From JAYELX01 sp964544065 (GTDB lineage: Bacteria > Chloroflexota > Anaerolineae > Anaerolineales > UBA11858), in NCBI GenBank assembly GCA_964544065.1, contig CAZJBA010000082.1, forward strand, positions 1-14,139: a stretch of 14,139 nt of DNA, written 5' to 3'. Below are positions 1 to 6,895 of this stretch, in pieces. Positions within the stretch are counted from its first letter, which is position 1. Every line of letters starts with the position of its first letter. The notes under the pieces are model-generated. The model was given only the letters and a program-made list of their open reading frames with translations. It was not told the DNA's origin and did no database searches. The position numbers were made by a program, and so were the translations under genes.

Positions 1-139
1 TTGCCCAGCGGGCACGCACAGCGCGGCAAGAATGACACCCCCGTGAACGCTTACGGTAGGTTTATTATAACCGGTTTATCCAGTTTAACTTGTCAGAAGT
101 ATTTTCTCAATAGGAGTTACGCAGTTCAGATAGAAATCC

Positions 140-201
140 ACCGCAGAGACAAAAAGAGACAAAAACAGCGGTTTTCTCCGCATTCTCTGCGTCTCGGCGG
201 T
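140..201. repeat. Imperfect inverted repeat, dispersed CGCAGAG-type hairpin
   Basis: The outer arms are ACCGCAGAGAC (140-150) and GTCTCGGCGGT (191-201), which pair at 10 of 11 positions. The centre is AAAAC-agcg-GTTTT (162-175). Between them are purine-rich GAGA runs facing pyrimidine-rich TCTC runs, so the whole 62 nt can fold as one long imperfect hairpin. Arms of the ACCGCAGAGACGCAGAG type are, from memory, common as dispersed intergenic repeats in many environmental bacterial genomes. It ends 13 nt before the ribosome site of the next gene and so may lie in its 5' leader. Confidence 0.6.
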
Positions 202-214
202 AAACTTGGCATAC

Positions 215-221
215 AAGGAGG
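215..221 (+). promoter_or_regulatory. Ribosome binding site of the oxidoreductase
   Basis: AAGGAGG, a full Shine-Dalgarno match, lies 9 nt before the ATG at 231. It fixes that start. Confidence 0.9.
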
Positions 222-230
222 TTTACTTGG

Positions 231-1628
231 ATGATTGAGGCAAAAAAATATGACGCTATTCTGATTGGGGCAGGACAAGCCAATAATTCGCTCTCTACGA
301 CGTTGGCACAACATGGTTGGAAGGTTGCTTTGGTTGAATCCAAACACGTCGGCGGCACTTGTATCAACGAAGGGTGTACGCCCACAAAGACGATGGTCGC
401 CAGTGCCCGGGTTGCCCATCTGGCTCGACGGGGGAATGATTATGGCGTTCAGACTGGCTCTGTCTCGGTTGATGTCGAAAAGGTTCGCCAGCGCAAGCGC
501 GATATTGTGGACAGCTTCCGCACAGGCAGCCGTAATCGCATCGAAAATGCCGAGGGGGTCGATTTGTTGATGGGTTTGGCCAGATTTAAAGGCCCCAAAA
601 CAATAGAAGTCACTTTGAATGATAGCGATAAGACCCTGACATTAACCGCTGAGAAGATTTTCATCAACACCGGCCAGTCGCCGCGGGTGCCCGATTTGCC
701 CGGTTTGGATCGGGTTCCCTCTTTTGATTCTACCTCCATCATGGAGCTTGGCGAGGTACCCGAACATCTCATTGTGGTTGGAGGTGGCTACGTCGGCGTG
801 GAATTTGGCCAACTCTTCCGCCGCTTTGGCGCGGATGTCACCATTGTGCAACGGAGCGGGCAGTTGCTCACCCATGAAGACGAAGATATCGCCGAAGAAG
901 TCGCCAGCATCTTGGGCGAGGATGGGATTGACATTTTGCTGGATACTGATGCCAAGTCCGTTGAGCAAGATGAGCAGGGTCAAATTCTCCTTTCCCTGGG
1001 CACGCTTGACGGGGACCGCATGGTAACCGGCTCCCATTTGTTGCTTGCCGTTGGGCGCGTTCCCAACACGGCCAACCTGGGGCTTGAGGCTGCCGGTATC
1101 GAGACGACGAAGCGCGGCTATATCAAGGTCAACGATCGCTTGGAGACCAACGTCCCCGGCATCTACGCCCTGGGCGATGTCCACGGCGGCCCCGCGTTCA
1201 CCCACATCGCCTATGATGATTTCCGGATTGTGCGCCAGAATCTGCTCGAATCTGGCGACACTTCCAAGGATGGCCGCCTGGTTCCTTACACCGTTTTTAT
1301 CGATCCCCAGCTTGGCGGCATCGGTCTGACCGAGCGGCAGGCCCGCAAGCAAGGCCGCCCAATCAGGGTCGCCAAGATACCGATGAGCTACGTCGCCCGC
1401 GCCATCGAGACGGATGAAACCCGCGGGATGATGAAAGTCATCCTCGATGCGGAGACGGACCAAATCCTCGGCGCTGCCATTTTGGGCATTGAAGGCGGCG
1501 AAATTATGGCCGTGTTGCAGATGGCCATGATGGGTGATTTGCCGTACACAACGCTGCGAGATGCCGTTTTTGCTCATCCCACCATCGCCGAGTCACTTAA
1601 TACTTTGTTTATGACGCTGGAAGATTAA
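231..1628 (+). CDS. FAD-dependent pyridine nucleotide-disulfide oxidoreductase, RclA/MerA-like
   Basis: This cytoplasmic flavoenzyme of 465 aa probably passes electrons from NADPH through FAD to a redox-active disulfide and then to an unknown acceptor. Visible are the N-terminal FAD fold (GAG at 13-15), the redox pair CINEGC (C44, C49), the second dinucleotide fold GGGYVG (184-189), the FAD-contacting LGDVHGG (314-320), and the dimerisation domain with the HPTxxE catalytic pair (H449, E454). After the second fold the sequence is VQRS (206-209) where NAD enzymes usually have an acidic residue, which favours NADPH. There is no N-terminal metal-binding domain and no C-terminal Cys-Cys, so it is not a true mercuric reductase. 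The AYDDFRIVR and VPYTVF stretches and the C-terminus resemble RclA (Cu(II) or hypothiocyanous acid reductase), as I remember that family. Soluble transhydrogenase or dihydrolipoamide dehydrogenase are less likely. gnd follows after 92 nt. Confidence 0.88.
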   Translation: MIEAKKYDAILIGAGQANNSLSTTLAQHGWKVALVESKHVGGTCINEGCTPTKTMVASARVAHLARRGNDYGVQTGSVSVDVEKVRQRKRDIVDSFRTGSRNRIENAEGVDLLMGLARFKGPKTIEVTLNDSDKTLTLTAEKIFINTGQSPRVPDLPGLDRVPSFDSTSIMELGEVPEHLIVVGGGYVGVEFGQLFRRFGADVTIVQRSGQLLTHEDEDIAEEVASILGEDGIDILLDTDAKSVEQDEQGQILLSLGTLDGDRMVTGSHLLLAVGRVPNTANLGLEAAGIETTKRGYIKVNDRLETNVPGIYALGDVHGGPAFTHIAYDDFRIVRQNLLESGDTSKDGRLVPYTVFIDPQLGGIGLTERQARKQGRPIRVAKIPMSYVARAIETDETRGMMKVILDAETDQILGAAILGIEGGEIMAVLQMAMMGDLPYTTLRDAVFAHPTIAESLNTLFMTLED

Positions 1629-1671
1629 GGATGAGTGTATTTCTTGGCCATCTTCGGAATTCGCGTCCCAT

Positions 1672-1699
1672 TTGCTAAGGGGGCGTGAACACTTATAAA
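1672..1699 (+). promoter_or_regulatory. Candidate promoter of gnd
   Basis: TTGCTA (1672-1677) and TATAAA (1694-1699) are separated by 16 nt. Transcription would start near 1706, just before the GAAGGGA ribosome site (1707-1713). This suggests gnd can be transcribed independently of the upstream oxidoreductase. It is a pattern match only. Confidence 0.45.
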
Positions 1700-1720
1700 T
1701 TTTTTTGAAGGGATATTCCA

Positions 1721-3172
1721 ATGAAAAAATCTGATCTAGGCTTGATTGGCCTGGCCGTTATGGGCCAGAATTTGGTTCTCAATATGAATGATCACGGGTA
1801 CAAGGTTTCGGTGTATAACCGCACCAGCTCCAAAACTGCGGAGTTCCTGGCGGGCAACGCCGAAGGAACCGAAGTCGTCGGTACCTATTCGCTGGAAGAG
1901 TTAGTGGATTCGCTCAAGCGCCCTCGCCGGGTGATGATGATGATCAAAGCCGGCAAGCCGGTCGACATTGTTATCGATCAACTCATCCCGCTGCTGGAGC
2001 CGGGAGACATTATCATCGACGGAGGCAACTCCAACTTTCGCGATTCGATTCGCCGCAGCGAGTATGTCGAATCGGAGGGATTGTATTACATCGGAACAGG
2101 CGTCTCCGGCGGGGAAGAGGGTGCTCGCTTTGGCCCTTCGATCATGCCGGGAGGCTCGCCCCCAGCTTGGCCCCATGTCAAGGATATCTTGCAGGATATC
2201 GCCGCCAAAGTGGACGATGGCATCCCCTGCTGCGATTGGATTGGCACGGATGGCGCCGGGCATTTTGTCAAGATGGTCCACAATGGCATCGAGTACGGCG
2301 ATATGCAATTGATCAGCGAAGCCTATCATTTGATGAAAACTCTGTTGGGCATGAGCGCCGAAGAGATGCAGCAGGTGTTCGCTCGTTGGGATCAGGGCAA
2401 GCTGGATTCGTACCTGATTGAAATCACCGCTGATATTTTGGGTTATAAGGATAGTGATGGGGAACCCTTGTTGGAGAAGATTCTCGATGCCGCCGGGCAA
2501 AAGGGTACCGGCCGGTGGACGGCCATCAACGCCTTGGAGCAGGGCATTCCCCTGACCTTGATCGTGGAAGCGGTTCAGGCTCGTTCCCTCTCCGCCCTGA
2601 AGGAAGAGCGTGTTGCGGCCTCAAAAGTCCTCTCCGGGCCGCCCCAAGACTATGACGGTGATGCTGATGCGTTCATCCAAGATTTGGAGCAGGCCCTCTA
2701 CGCTTCGAAAATTATCTCTTATACGCAGGGCTATATGCTCATGCGCGCCGCCGCGGCCGAGTACGATTGGGACCTCGATTACGGCAGTATCGCTCTGATG
2801 TGGCGGGAAGGCTGCATCATCCGCTCCGTGTTTCTCGGTGATATTCGCGATGCTTTCGCCCGCCAGCCCGACTTGCCCAACTTGCTCTTGGACTCCTACT
2901 TCAAAGAGCAGGTTGAATCCGCTCAGATGGCCTGGCGGCGTGTCGTCGCCCAGGCCGTCAAGGTGGGCATCCCCGTCCCGGCCATGTCGAGCGCCCTGGC
3001 CTTTTACGACGGCTATCGTCATGAGCGTTTGCCCGCCAATATGATCCAGGCGCAGCGGGATTATTTCGGCGCCCACACCTACGAGCGGGTGGATCGCCCT
3101 CGCGGCGAAATGTTTCATACCGATTGGACCGGGGAAGGCGGTCAGGTTACCTCTGGCAGTTACGATGCCTGA
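1721..3172 (+). CDS. gnd: 6-phosphogluconate dehydrogenase, decarboxylating
   Basis: This enzyme oxidises and decarboxylates 6-phosphogluconate to ribulose 5-phosphate, making NADPH in the oxidative pentose phosphate pathway. At 483 aa it has the length of the long, homodimeric form. The N-terminal Rossmann fold has GLAVMG (10-15) and the NADP-type NRT (33-35). DGGNSNF (100-106) and SGG (129-131) contact the substrate. The active-site run is HFVKMVHNGIEYGD, with K184, H187, N188 and E191. The family signature LDAAGQKGTGRW lies near 255-266. The C-terminal tail that reaches into the partner's active site is present, with R446 and H452. The start is supported by GAAGGGA 7 nt upstream. Zwf and Pgl are not in the window. 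All key residues are intact, so the call is firm. Confidence 0.97.
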   Translation: MKKSDLGLIGLAVMGQNLVLNMNDHGYKVSVYNRTSSKTAEFLAGNAEGTEVVGTYSLEELVDSLKRPRRVMMMIKAGKPVDIVIDQLIPLLEPGDIIIDGGNSNFRDSIRRSEYVESEGLYYIGTGVSGGEEGARFGPSIMPGGSPPAWPHVKDILQDIAAKVDDGIPCCDWIGTDGAGHFVKMVHNGIEYGDMQLISEAYHLMKTLLGMSAEEMQQVFARWDQGKLDSYLIEITADILGYKDSDGEPLLEKILDAAGQKGTGRWTAINALEQGIPLTLIVEAVQARSLSALKEERVAASKVLSGPPQDYDGDADAFIQDLEQALYASKIISYTQGYMLMRAAAAEYDWDLDYGSIALMWREGCIIRSVFLGDIRDAFARQPDLPNLLLDSYFKEQVESAQMAWRRVVAQAVKVGIPVPAMSSALAFYDGYRHERLPANMIQAQRDYFGAHTYERVDRPRGEMFHTDWTGEGGQVTSGSYDA

Positions 3173-3398
3173 CTTTCGCTGTGTGCAGGTCTCTGACCGA
3201 CACCTACAACGACCGAAGGTCTCCCGCCGAGAAAATATACGGAGACCTTTGGTCAAAATTACTGTCGGGGTCTGGCAGCCCATGCCTGAAGGGCACGCAT
3301 GCGAAGCCCGCATGCCGTAGGCACGCCGTTGGCGAGCGAGCGACGCTATGCTTCGCGAAGACCTCCGACGATCGGTAGATTGATCAAACCATGAATCC
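3173..3398. repeat. Repeat-rich gap after gnd
   Basis: No gene is supported here. It contains a direct repeat of AGGTCTCnnnCCGA at 3187-3200 and 3217-3230 (period 30, 11 of 14 identical). An inverted repeat of 14 nt lies at 3211-3224 and 3241-3254 (13 of 14 pairing, 16-nt loop). Further copies of an AGGTCT-type word occur in reverse orientation near 3357. The 3290-3350 part contains GCAUGC- and GGCACGCC-rich words, one of which (3314-3335) recurs near 10,050. The whole looks like a mosaic of short dispersed repeats rather than one mobile element; no transposase is present. Confidence 0.55.
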
Positions 3399-3429
3399 AA
3401 AAGCGCACCGCTGATCCGGTGCGCTTTTT
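3399..3429. terminator. Bidirectional rho-independent terminator, gnd / binding-protein gene
   Basis: A perfect 12-bp stem, AAAAGCGCACCG (3399-3410) and CGGTGCGCTTTT (3417-3428), encloses the 6-nt loop CTGATC. It has a T run on the right and an A run on the left, so it can end transcripts from both strands. It sits between gnd (plus) and the binding-protein gene (minus), where a shared terminator is expected. Confidence 0.9.
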
Positions 3430-3454
3430 CCATCAGGTGGAATGTTCGTCAAGC

Positions 3455-4747
3455 CTATGGCTTAGTTTGCAATTCCGCCTCGGCAAATGAATCCGGCCAG
3501 ATTGCCAGCGCTTCGCCATCCATGTATTGAAGGATCGGGAAGGTGTAATACTCAGCGCCGACCAGGGGATCAGGCGGATCGCTGTAGTTGTATTCATTCA
3601 TGACAATGGCACCATCATCGAGCGAGTAGGTTAATTCGCCCGTCCAGACTTTATTTTGCTCGGTTGCATAGAATGATTCACTGGTCAGTTTGCCGTAATC
3701 TTGGTACGTTGTCTCTAAGACACTGATAAAGAAATTGACTCCGTCGTAAGCTAACCCTGCCGATGAGGGGCTGGGAGTCAGGCCGCTTCTGGCTTCAAAC
3801 TTGGCAGCGAACTCCTGGGCAGCTTCTGTCGTCCATTTGGGAATCTGGTCGATGACATAATTGGATGAATCGCCGGTTAATTGATACCATTTTCCTACCC
3901 ATCCGAGCCCATCGGCGATGATCAGAGAGTCGAGTTTAGCCTCATCGGCTTGTTTGATCAACGCAGAGATAGAGTCTGGGGCTGTGCTGGTTCCGGCGAT
4001 CAGGGTGACCTCTTTTTCTTTGAAGCTTGCAATCATGGCCTCAAAATCGGTCTTTTCTAGGGAGAAATATTGGCGCTCAACGATTTCCCACCCAGCTTTT
4101 TCTAGTTGTCCCGCAATTCCTTCGCCAAAATTGCGCCCCCAGGTTGTGTCTTCGCCGTAGATAGCTGCGGTTTTTGTGTTCAGGCTCAAAAGTCCGCGCC
4201 CAAGCGCGTCTTCAATTGCGGTGACGTAATTTTTTGATAATTTAACCGAAGAGGGCCAGCCTTTGGTGCTCCAATAGCCGTATTTTTGCGGGTCTGATTC
4301 AAAGGTCTCATTGACGGTTTCCGTAGCGCCAAATCCAAAGAAGTGAGGGATTTGGTGTTCGGCTGTGACCTCCATAGCGGCTACAGCCACGTCACTGTGC
4401 CAGTTGAGTACGCCAGCCTGGATGCCATCCTCGAGAATGGCTTTTTGGTAGGCTTGGGCGGCCTTATCTGGGTCAGATTGGGAATCGATCCAGACAAGTT
4501 CGATGGTATAGTCGCCGATTGTGTAATCGATGGCCTCGAAGGCCATTTCTGTGGAAATTTTGAACTCTTCACCTGTACGTTCACTGGGTCCCGTGAAAGG
4601 ACCGAGCACGCCAACTTTGAAGACTTTTTGTTCGCTTTGCTCTTCGATCTCCCCCTGGCTTGGTTTTGGCCCACAAGCCGGGATGGCCAAGGAAATGACC
4701 GTCAAGATGAGAAAGAGTGTCAAGAGAGTAGGGGTATTTTTTTTCAT
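3455..4747 (-). CDS. ABC transporter substrate-binding lipoprotein, branched-chain amino acid type
   Basis: This is an extracytoplasmic solute-binding protein of 430 aa, type 1 periplasmic-binding fold (LivJ-like, Peripla_BP_6). The N-terminus is a lipoprotein signal peptide: MKKN, a hydrophobic run at about 8-22, then the lipobox AIPAC with C25 as the likely lipidated cysteine. The mature protein opens with KVGVLGPFTGPSERTGEEF, the usual first strand and ligand loop of this family, and later has AAIYGEDTTWGRNFGEG, the typical hinge-side helix. The start is supported by AGGAG at 4754-4758, 6 nt upstream. No permease or ATPase gene is beside it, so transport partners must lie elsewhere. The ligand cannot be read from sequence; amino acids, amides and urea-like compounds are all known for this fold. 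It shares its strand with the methyltransferase upstream, across 140 nt, but has its own candidate promoter. Confidence 0.9.
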   Translation of the reverse strand: MKKNTPTLLTLFLILTVISLAIPACGPKPSQGEIEEQSEQKVFKVGVLGPFTGPSERTGEEFKISTEMAFEAIDYTIGDYTIELVWIDSQSDPDKAAQAYQKAILEDGIQAGVLNWHSDVAVAAMEVTAEHQIPHFFGFGATETVNETFESDPQKYGYWSTKGWPSSVKLSKNYVTAIEDALGRGLLSLNTKTAAIYGEDTTWGRNFGEGIAGQLEKAGWEIVERQYFSLEKTDFEAMIASFKEKEVTLIAGTSTAPDSISALIKQADEAKLDSLIIADGLGWVGKWYQLTGDSSNYVIDQIPKWTTEAAQEFAAKFEARSGLTPSPSSAGLAYDGVNFFISVLETTYQDYGKLTSESFYATEQNKVWTGELTYSLDDGAIVMNEYNYSDPPDPLVGAEYYTFPILQYMDGEALAIWPDSFAEAELQTKP

Positions 4748-4887
4748 TGTGGACTCCTATGGTTTGAACCAATCAACACAATGGATAAGGGAGAAGTTTA
4801 TTATATGTGAGTTTCGGCTAGCATGCATGTCCTGAATGTCATCTGGCTTCCATCCATCATTCGATCGAAAGCCCTCTTGGATGCAAC
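4748..4887. other. Intergenic gap between the methyltransferase and binding-protein genes
   Basis: This stretch of 140 nt contains the ribosome site and candidate -10 of the binding-protein gene. I see no hairpin followed by a T run, so the methyltransferase transcript may read through into the binding-protein gene. Confidence 0.5.
4800..4805 (-). promoter_or_regulatory. Candidate -10 element of the binding-protein gene
   Basis: TATAAT on the minus strand lies 52 nt before the start codon, giving a leader of about 46 nt. The -35 position (around 4823-4828) is poor, and there is no TGn extension. Confidence is moderate. Confidence 0.4.
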
Positions 4888-5793
4888 TTAGGCTTCATCG
4901 TCTGGTACAGGCAGTTCCAGCGCTCGCGCCATTGCCTGGATGTGCTCCGGCGTGTTGCCGCAACATCCCCCGATCAACGTAGCGCCGATTTCGCGTACGT
5001 TGGCGGCGTAATCGGCCATAACCTCGGGGGTGCCATTGTAAAAGATTTCGCCATGTTGGTCTGTTTTAGGGATACCGGCATTGGCCTTTGCGACCAGAGC
5101 AACGTTCGGATGGTCCTCTTGCATCTCTTGAATGGCCTCTTGAAGCTCGTCGGAACCCGTGCCGCAGTTTGCCCCGATTGCGATCAGGTCGAATTCCTTC
5201 AGCGCCGCAATGGCTTGACTGGGGCTGACCCCCATCATGGTATGGCCGTTGGTATCGAAAGACATGGTGGCGACGATGGGCAAGTCGCTTGTTGAGCGGA
5301 CTCCCTCGATGGCTGCCTGCACCTCTTTGAGGTCACTCATCGTCTCAATCCAAAATGCGTCTACCCCGCCCGCAGCCAGGGCGGCGGCCTGTTCGGTGTA
5401 TGCGTCTTTGGCTTGTTGGAATGATATGGGGCCCAGTGGCTCGAGCATTTTTCCTGTTGGGCCGATTGAACCCGCTACAGCAACGGTATGGGGGACGGCG
5501 TCCGCTTCGGCGCGGGCGTTTTCGGCGGCGGCTTGGTTCACTGCCTCAATTCGGCCTTCCCAGCCGTGCATCTCCAGACGGAATCGATTGCCGCCAAAAG
5601 AATTGGTCAAAATGAGGCGCGATCCGGCTTGAATGTAGCCTCGATGCACCTGGCGAACCCGCTCGGGGTGGAGCAGGTTCCAGGCTTCGGGTGGGGTACC
5701 CTGATCCAAGCCGGCATTCATTAACATGGTGCCCATGGCCCCATCGAGCAAGACAGGTTTTTCCGCTTCAATCAATTGTAGGAGTGGATTCAT
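4888..5793 (-). CDS. Homocysteine S-methyltransferase family protein, stand-alone
   Basis: This is a cytoplasmic zinc-dependent methyltransferase of 301 aa, the TIM-barrel family that includes the first domain of MetH, betaine-homocysteine methyltransferase and MmuM. It begins with the characteristic LLDGAMGTML (15-24). TNSFGGNR (63-70) follows, then the zinc-binding cysteines in GANCGTG (C210) and GGCCGN (C277, C278). These residues bind the zinc that activates the homocysteine thiol. It is about the length of the catalytic domain alone: there is no folate, cobalamin or activation domain, so it is either a direct methyl transferase (for example from S-methylmethionine) or one half of a split methionine synthase whose other parts are elsewhere. 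The methyl donor cannot be told from the sequence. AGGAG (5800-5804) supports the start. Confidence 0.9.
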   Translation of the reverse strand: MNPLLQLIEAEKPVLLDGAMGTMLMNAGLDQGTPPEAWNLLHPERVRQVHRGYIQAGSRLILTNSFGGNRFRLEMHGWEGRIEAVNQAAAENARAEADAVPHTVAVAGSIGPTGKMLEPLGPISFQQAKDAYTEQAAALAAGGVDAFWIETMSDLKEVQAAIEGVRSTSDLPIVATMSFDTNGHTMMGVSPSQAIAALKEFDLIAIGANCGTGSDELQEAIQEMQEDHPNVALVAKANAGIPKTDQHGEIFYNGTPEVMADYAANVREIGATLIGGCCGNTPEHIQAMARALELPVPDDEA

Positions 5794-5828
5794 GGTTGTC
5801 TCCTGGTTTCGTTATGTTCTGTTGAATT

Positions 5829-5837
5829 ATTGTATCA
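5829..5837 (-). promoter_or_regulatory. Candidate extended -10 promoter of the methyltransferase gene
   Basis: The minus strand reads TGATACAAT, a TGn-extended -10, without a good -35. Transcription would start near 5822, giving a leader of about 28 nt that contains the AGGAG ribosome site. It faces the divergent sortase promoter about 115 nt away. Confidence 0.5.
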
Positions 5838-5947
5838 GATTTCTTTCGGATGATGGTGAAACTGATACCTTCTTTGTTGAGCTGATCTGATCCATATTAC
5901 GAGATTTGGTGCCCGGTGTTTTTGACTTTTATACCGCGGGGATATGC

Positions 5948-5956
5948 TGGTATAAT
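5948..5956 (+). promoter_or_regulatory. Extended -10 promoter of the sortase gene; transcript probably leaderless
   Basis: TGGTATAAT is a perfect consensus -10 with TGn extension. Only six bases (AGCCCC) separate it from the ATG at 5963, so the expected transcription start falls on or next to the start codon, and there is no room for a ribosome site. TTGACT at 5922-5927 is 23 nt away, too far to be an ordinary -35 partner. Confidence 0.75.
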
Positions 5957-5962
5957 AGCCCC

Positions 5963-6862
5963 ATGGCTCGTAAAAACACCCGTCAAGACTTATCGGTTGA
6001 AGAACTTCGCCATTTATTGGTGGAGAAACAGCGCGTTGCCCGTCAGGAGCGCCTGGAACGCTTCCGTAAGACGGGGCGGGTGGTTCAGTTAGCTTCTGAT
6101 ATTGATGCCCCTTCTTTGGGTGATTTGCGCTCGAGGCCTTTGCTTGATCCCGAAGAGGAAGCTCCGCCTAAACGTCGGCGTGTCTTGGATATTTTTCTGC
6201 TGGTGATTGAGGTGCTGGCGGTCTTGGGCCTGATTTTTGTGCTCTTTAGCGGCTTAGAGATTATTCAAGAATTGAATCAGGAAGTTGCCCGCGCCTTTGA
6301 GCAACCCACCCTCACGCCGACACCCTTGGTCCGGGCGGTAGTGCTTCCTTCTGGGCACATCCCCCCGGTTGATGGTGTCACCCGCCCCAATGAAGCAGAA
6401 ATCCCGGAGCATTTGCGTCCCTTGGTGCAATCCATGGCAGACATTCCTGTTCCGACGCCAGGCCCTGAACAGGCTCGCAGAGTCCAAATTCCGGCCATCG
6501 ATGTCGATGCTCCCGTAGTTCAAGGGGATGGTTGGGAACAATTGAAGAAAGGCGTTGGTCAGCACATCGGTTCGCAAAACCCCGGTAAAGATGGCAATGT
6601 GGTTCTATCGGCGCACAATGATGTTTTTGGCGAGATTTTCCGCCATTTAGATGCCCTTGAGCCGGGCGATGAAATCATTTTGCATTCCCAACAGCGCGTT
6701 TACACCTATGTTGTCTATAACAACGAAATTGTCGAACCGACGCGGGTTGAATTTCTAGAGCCAACTTCCAGGCCTGTTGTCACCTTGATTACTTGTTACC
6801 CTTATATGGTCAATGACAAGCGCGTGGTGGTACAGGCAGAATTGAAGAGCGGGAGCGGATAG
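5963..6862 (+). CDS. Membrane-anchored sortase
   Basis: This cysteine transpeptidase of 299 aa is expected to cut C-terminal sorting signals and join surface proteins to the cell envelope. In order: a charged cytoplasmic region rich in Arg, Lys and Glu (1-73, helix-forming LRHLLVEKQRVARQERLERF), one membrane segment (about 74-97), a Pro/Thr linker (PTLTPTP), then the sortase barrel. The catalytic residues are visible: H218 in LSAHND, C278 in TLITCYP, and R287 as the likely partner arginine. I place it nearest to classes D/E, with low confidence on class. The start is the ATG at 5963; a longer frame from a TTG at 5906 would begin upstream of the promoter's -10 and is rejected. No LPXTG-type substrate or pilin gene is nearby. 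The AI-2E family gene follows after 33 nt and is probably co-transcribed. Confidence 0.88.
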   Translation: MARKNTRQDLSVEELRHLLVEKQRVARQERLERFRKTGRVVQLASDIDAPSLGDLRSRPLLDPEEEAPPKRRRVLDIFLLVIEVLAVLGLIFVLFSGLEIIQELNQEVARAFEQPTLTPTPLVRAVVLPSGHIPPVDGVTRPNEAEIPEHLRPLVQSMADIPVPTPGPEQARRVQIPAIDVDAPVVQGDGWEQLKKGVGQHIGSQNPGKDGNVVLSAHNDVFGEIFRHLDALEPGDEIILHSQQRVYTYVVYNNEIVEPTRVEFLEPTSRPVVTLITCYPYMVNDKRVVVQAELKSGSG

Positions 6863-6895
6863 AGAAAAACGTTAGGGAGCCAAGCAGGAATCACT

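Larger units (their letters stand above)
1..230. other. Non-coding leader region upstream of the oxidoreductase
   Basis: I see no convincing gene here. The one open frame runs through a hairpin repeat into the next gene's ribosome site and has no recognisable protein features. The stretch holds a short motif (TGAACGCTTACG at 44-55) that recurs twice near position 10,050, an AT-rich patch (61-70) that could contain a -10 element, a hairpin repeat at 140-201 and the ribosome binding site of the oxidoreductase. The start of the window may cut through a longer repeat. Confidence 0.6.

Noticed and set aside
1..234. Open frame of 77 codons at the start of the window
   Set aside because: It begins at the window edge, crosses the hairpin repeat and the ribosome site of the next gene, and has no protein-like pattern.
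642..1577. Open frame of 311 codons on the minus strand inside the oxidoreductase gene
   Set aside because: It lies fully antisense to a gene with complete family motifs and shows no domain of its own. Long antisense frames are common in such sequence.
231..1628. Annotation as mercuric reductase (merA)
   Set aside because: There is no C-terminal Cys-Cys pair, no metal-binding N-terminal domain and no mer genes nearby.
3173..3398. CRISPR array or insertion sequence
   Set aside because: The repeats are few, unequal and partly inverted with no regular spacers, and no transposase or cas gene is present.
2621..3433. Open frame of 270 codons on the minus strand across the end of gnd
   Set aside because: It is antisense to the conserved C-terminal half of gnd, then runs through the repeat region and terminator. 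No recognisable protein features.
5906..5962. Longer sortase start at a TTG at 5906
   Set aside because: The consensus -10 (5951-5956) would lie inside the coding region, and the extra 19 residues do not resemble part of the protein.
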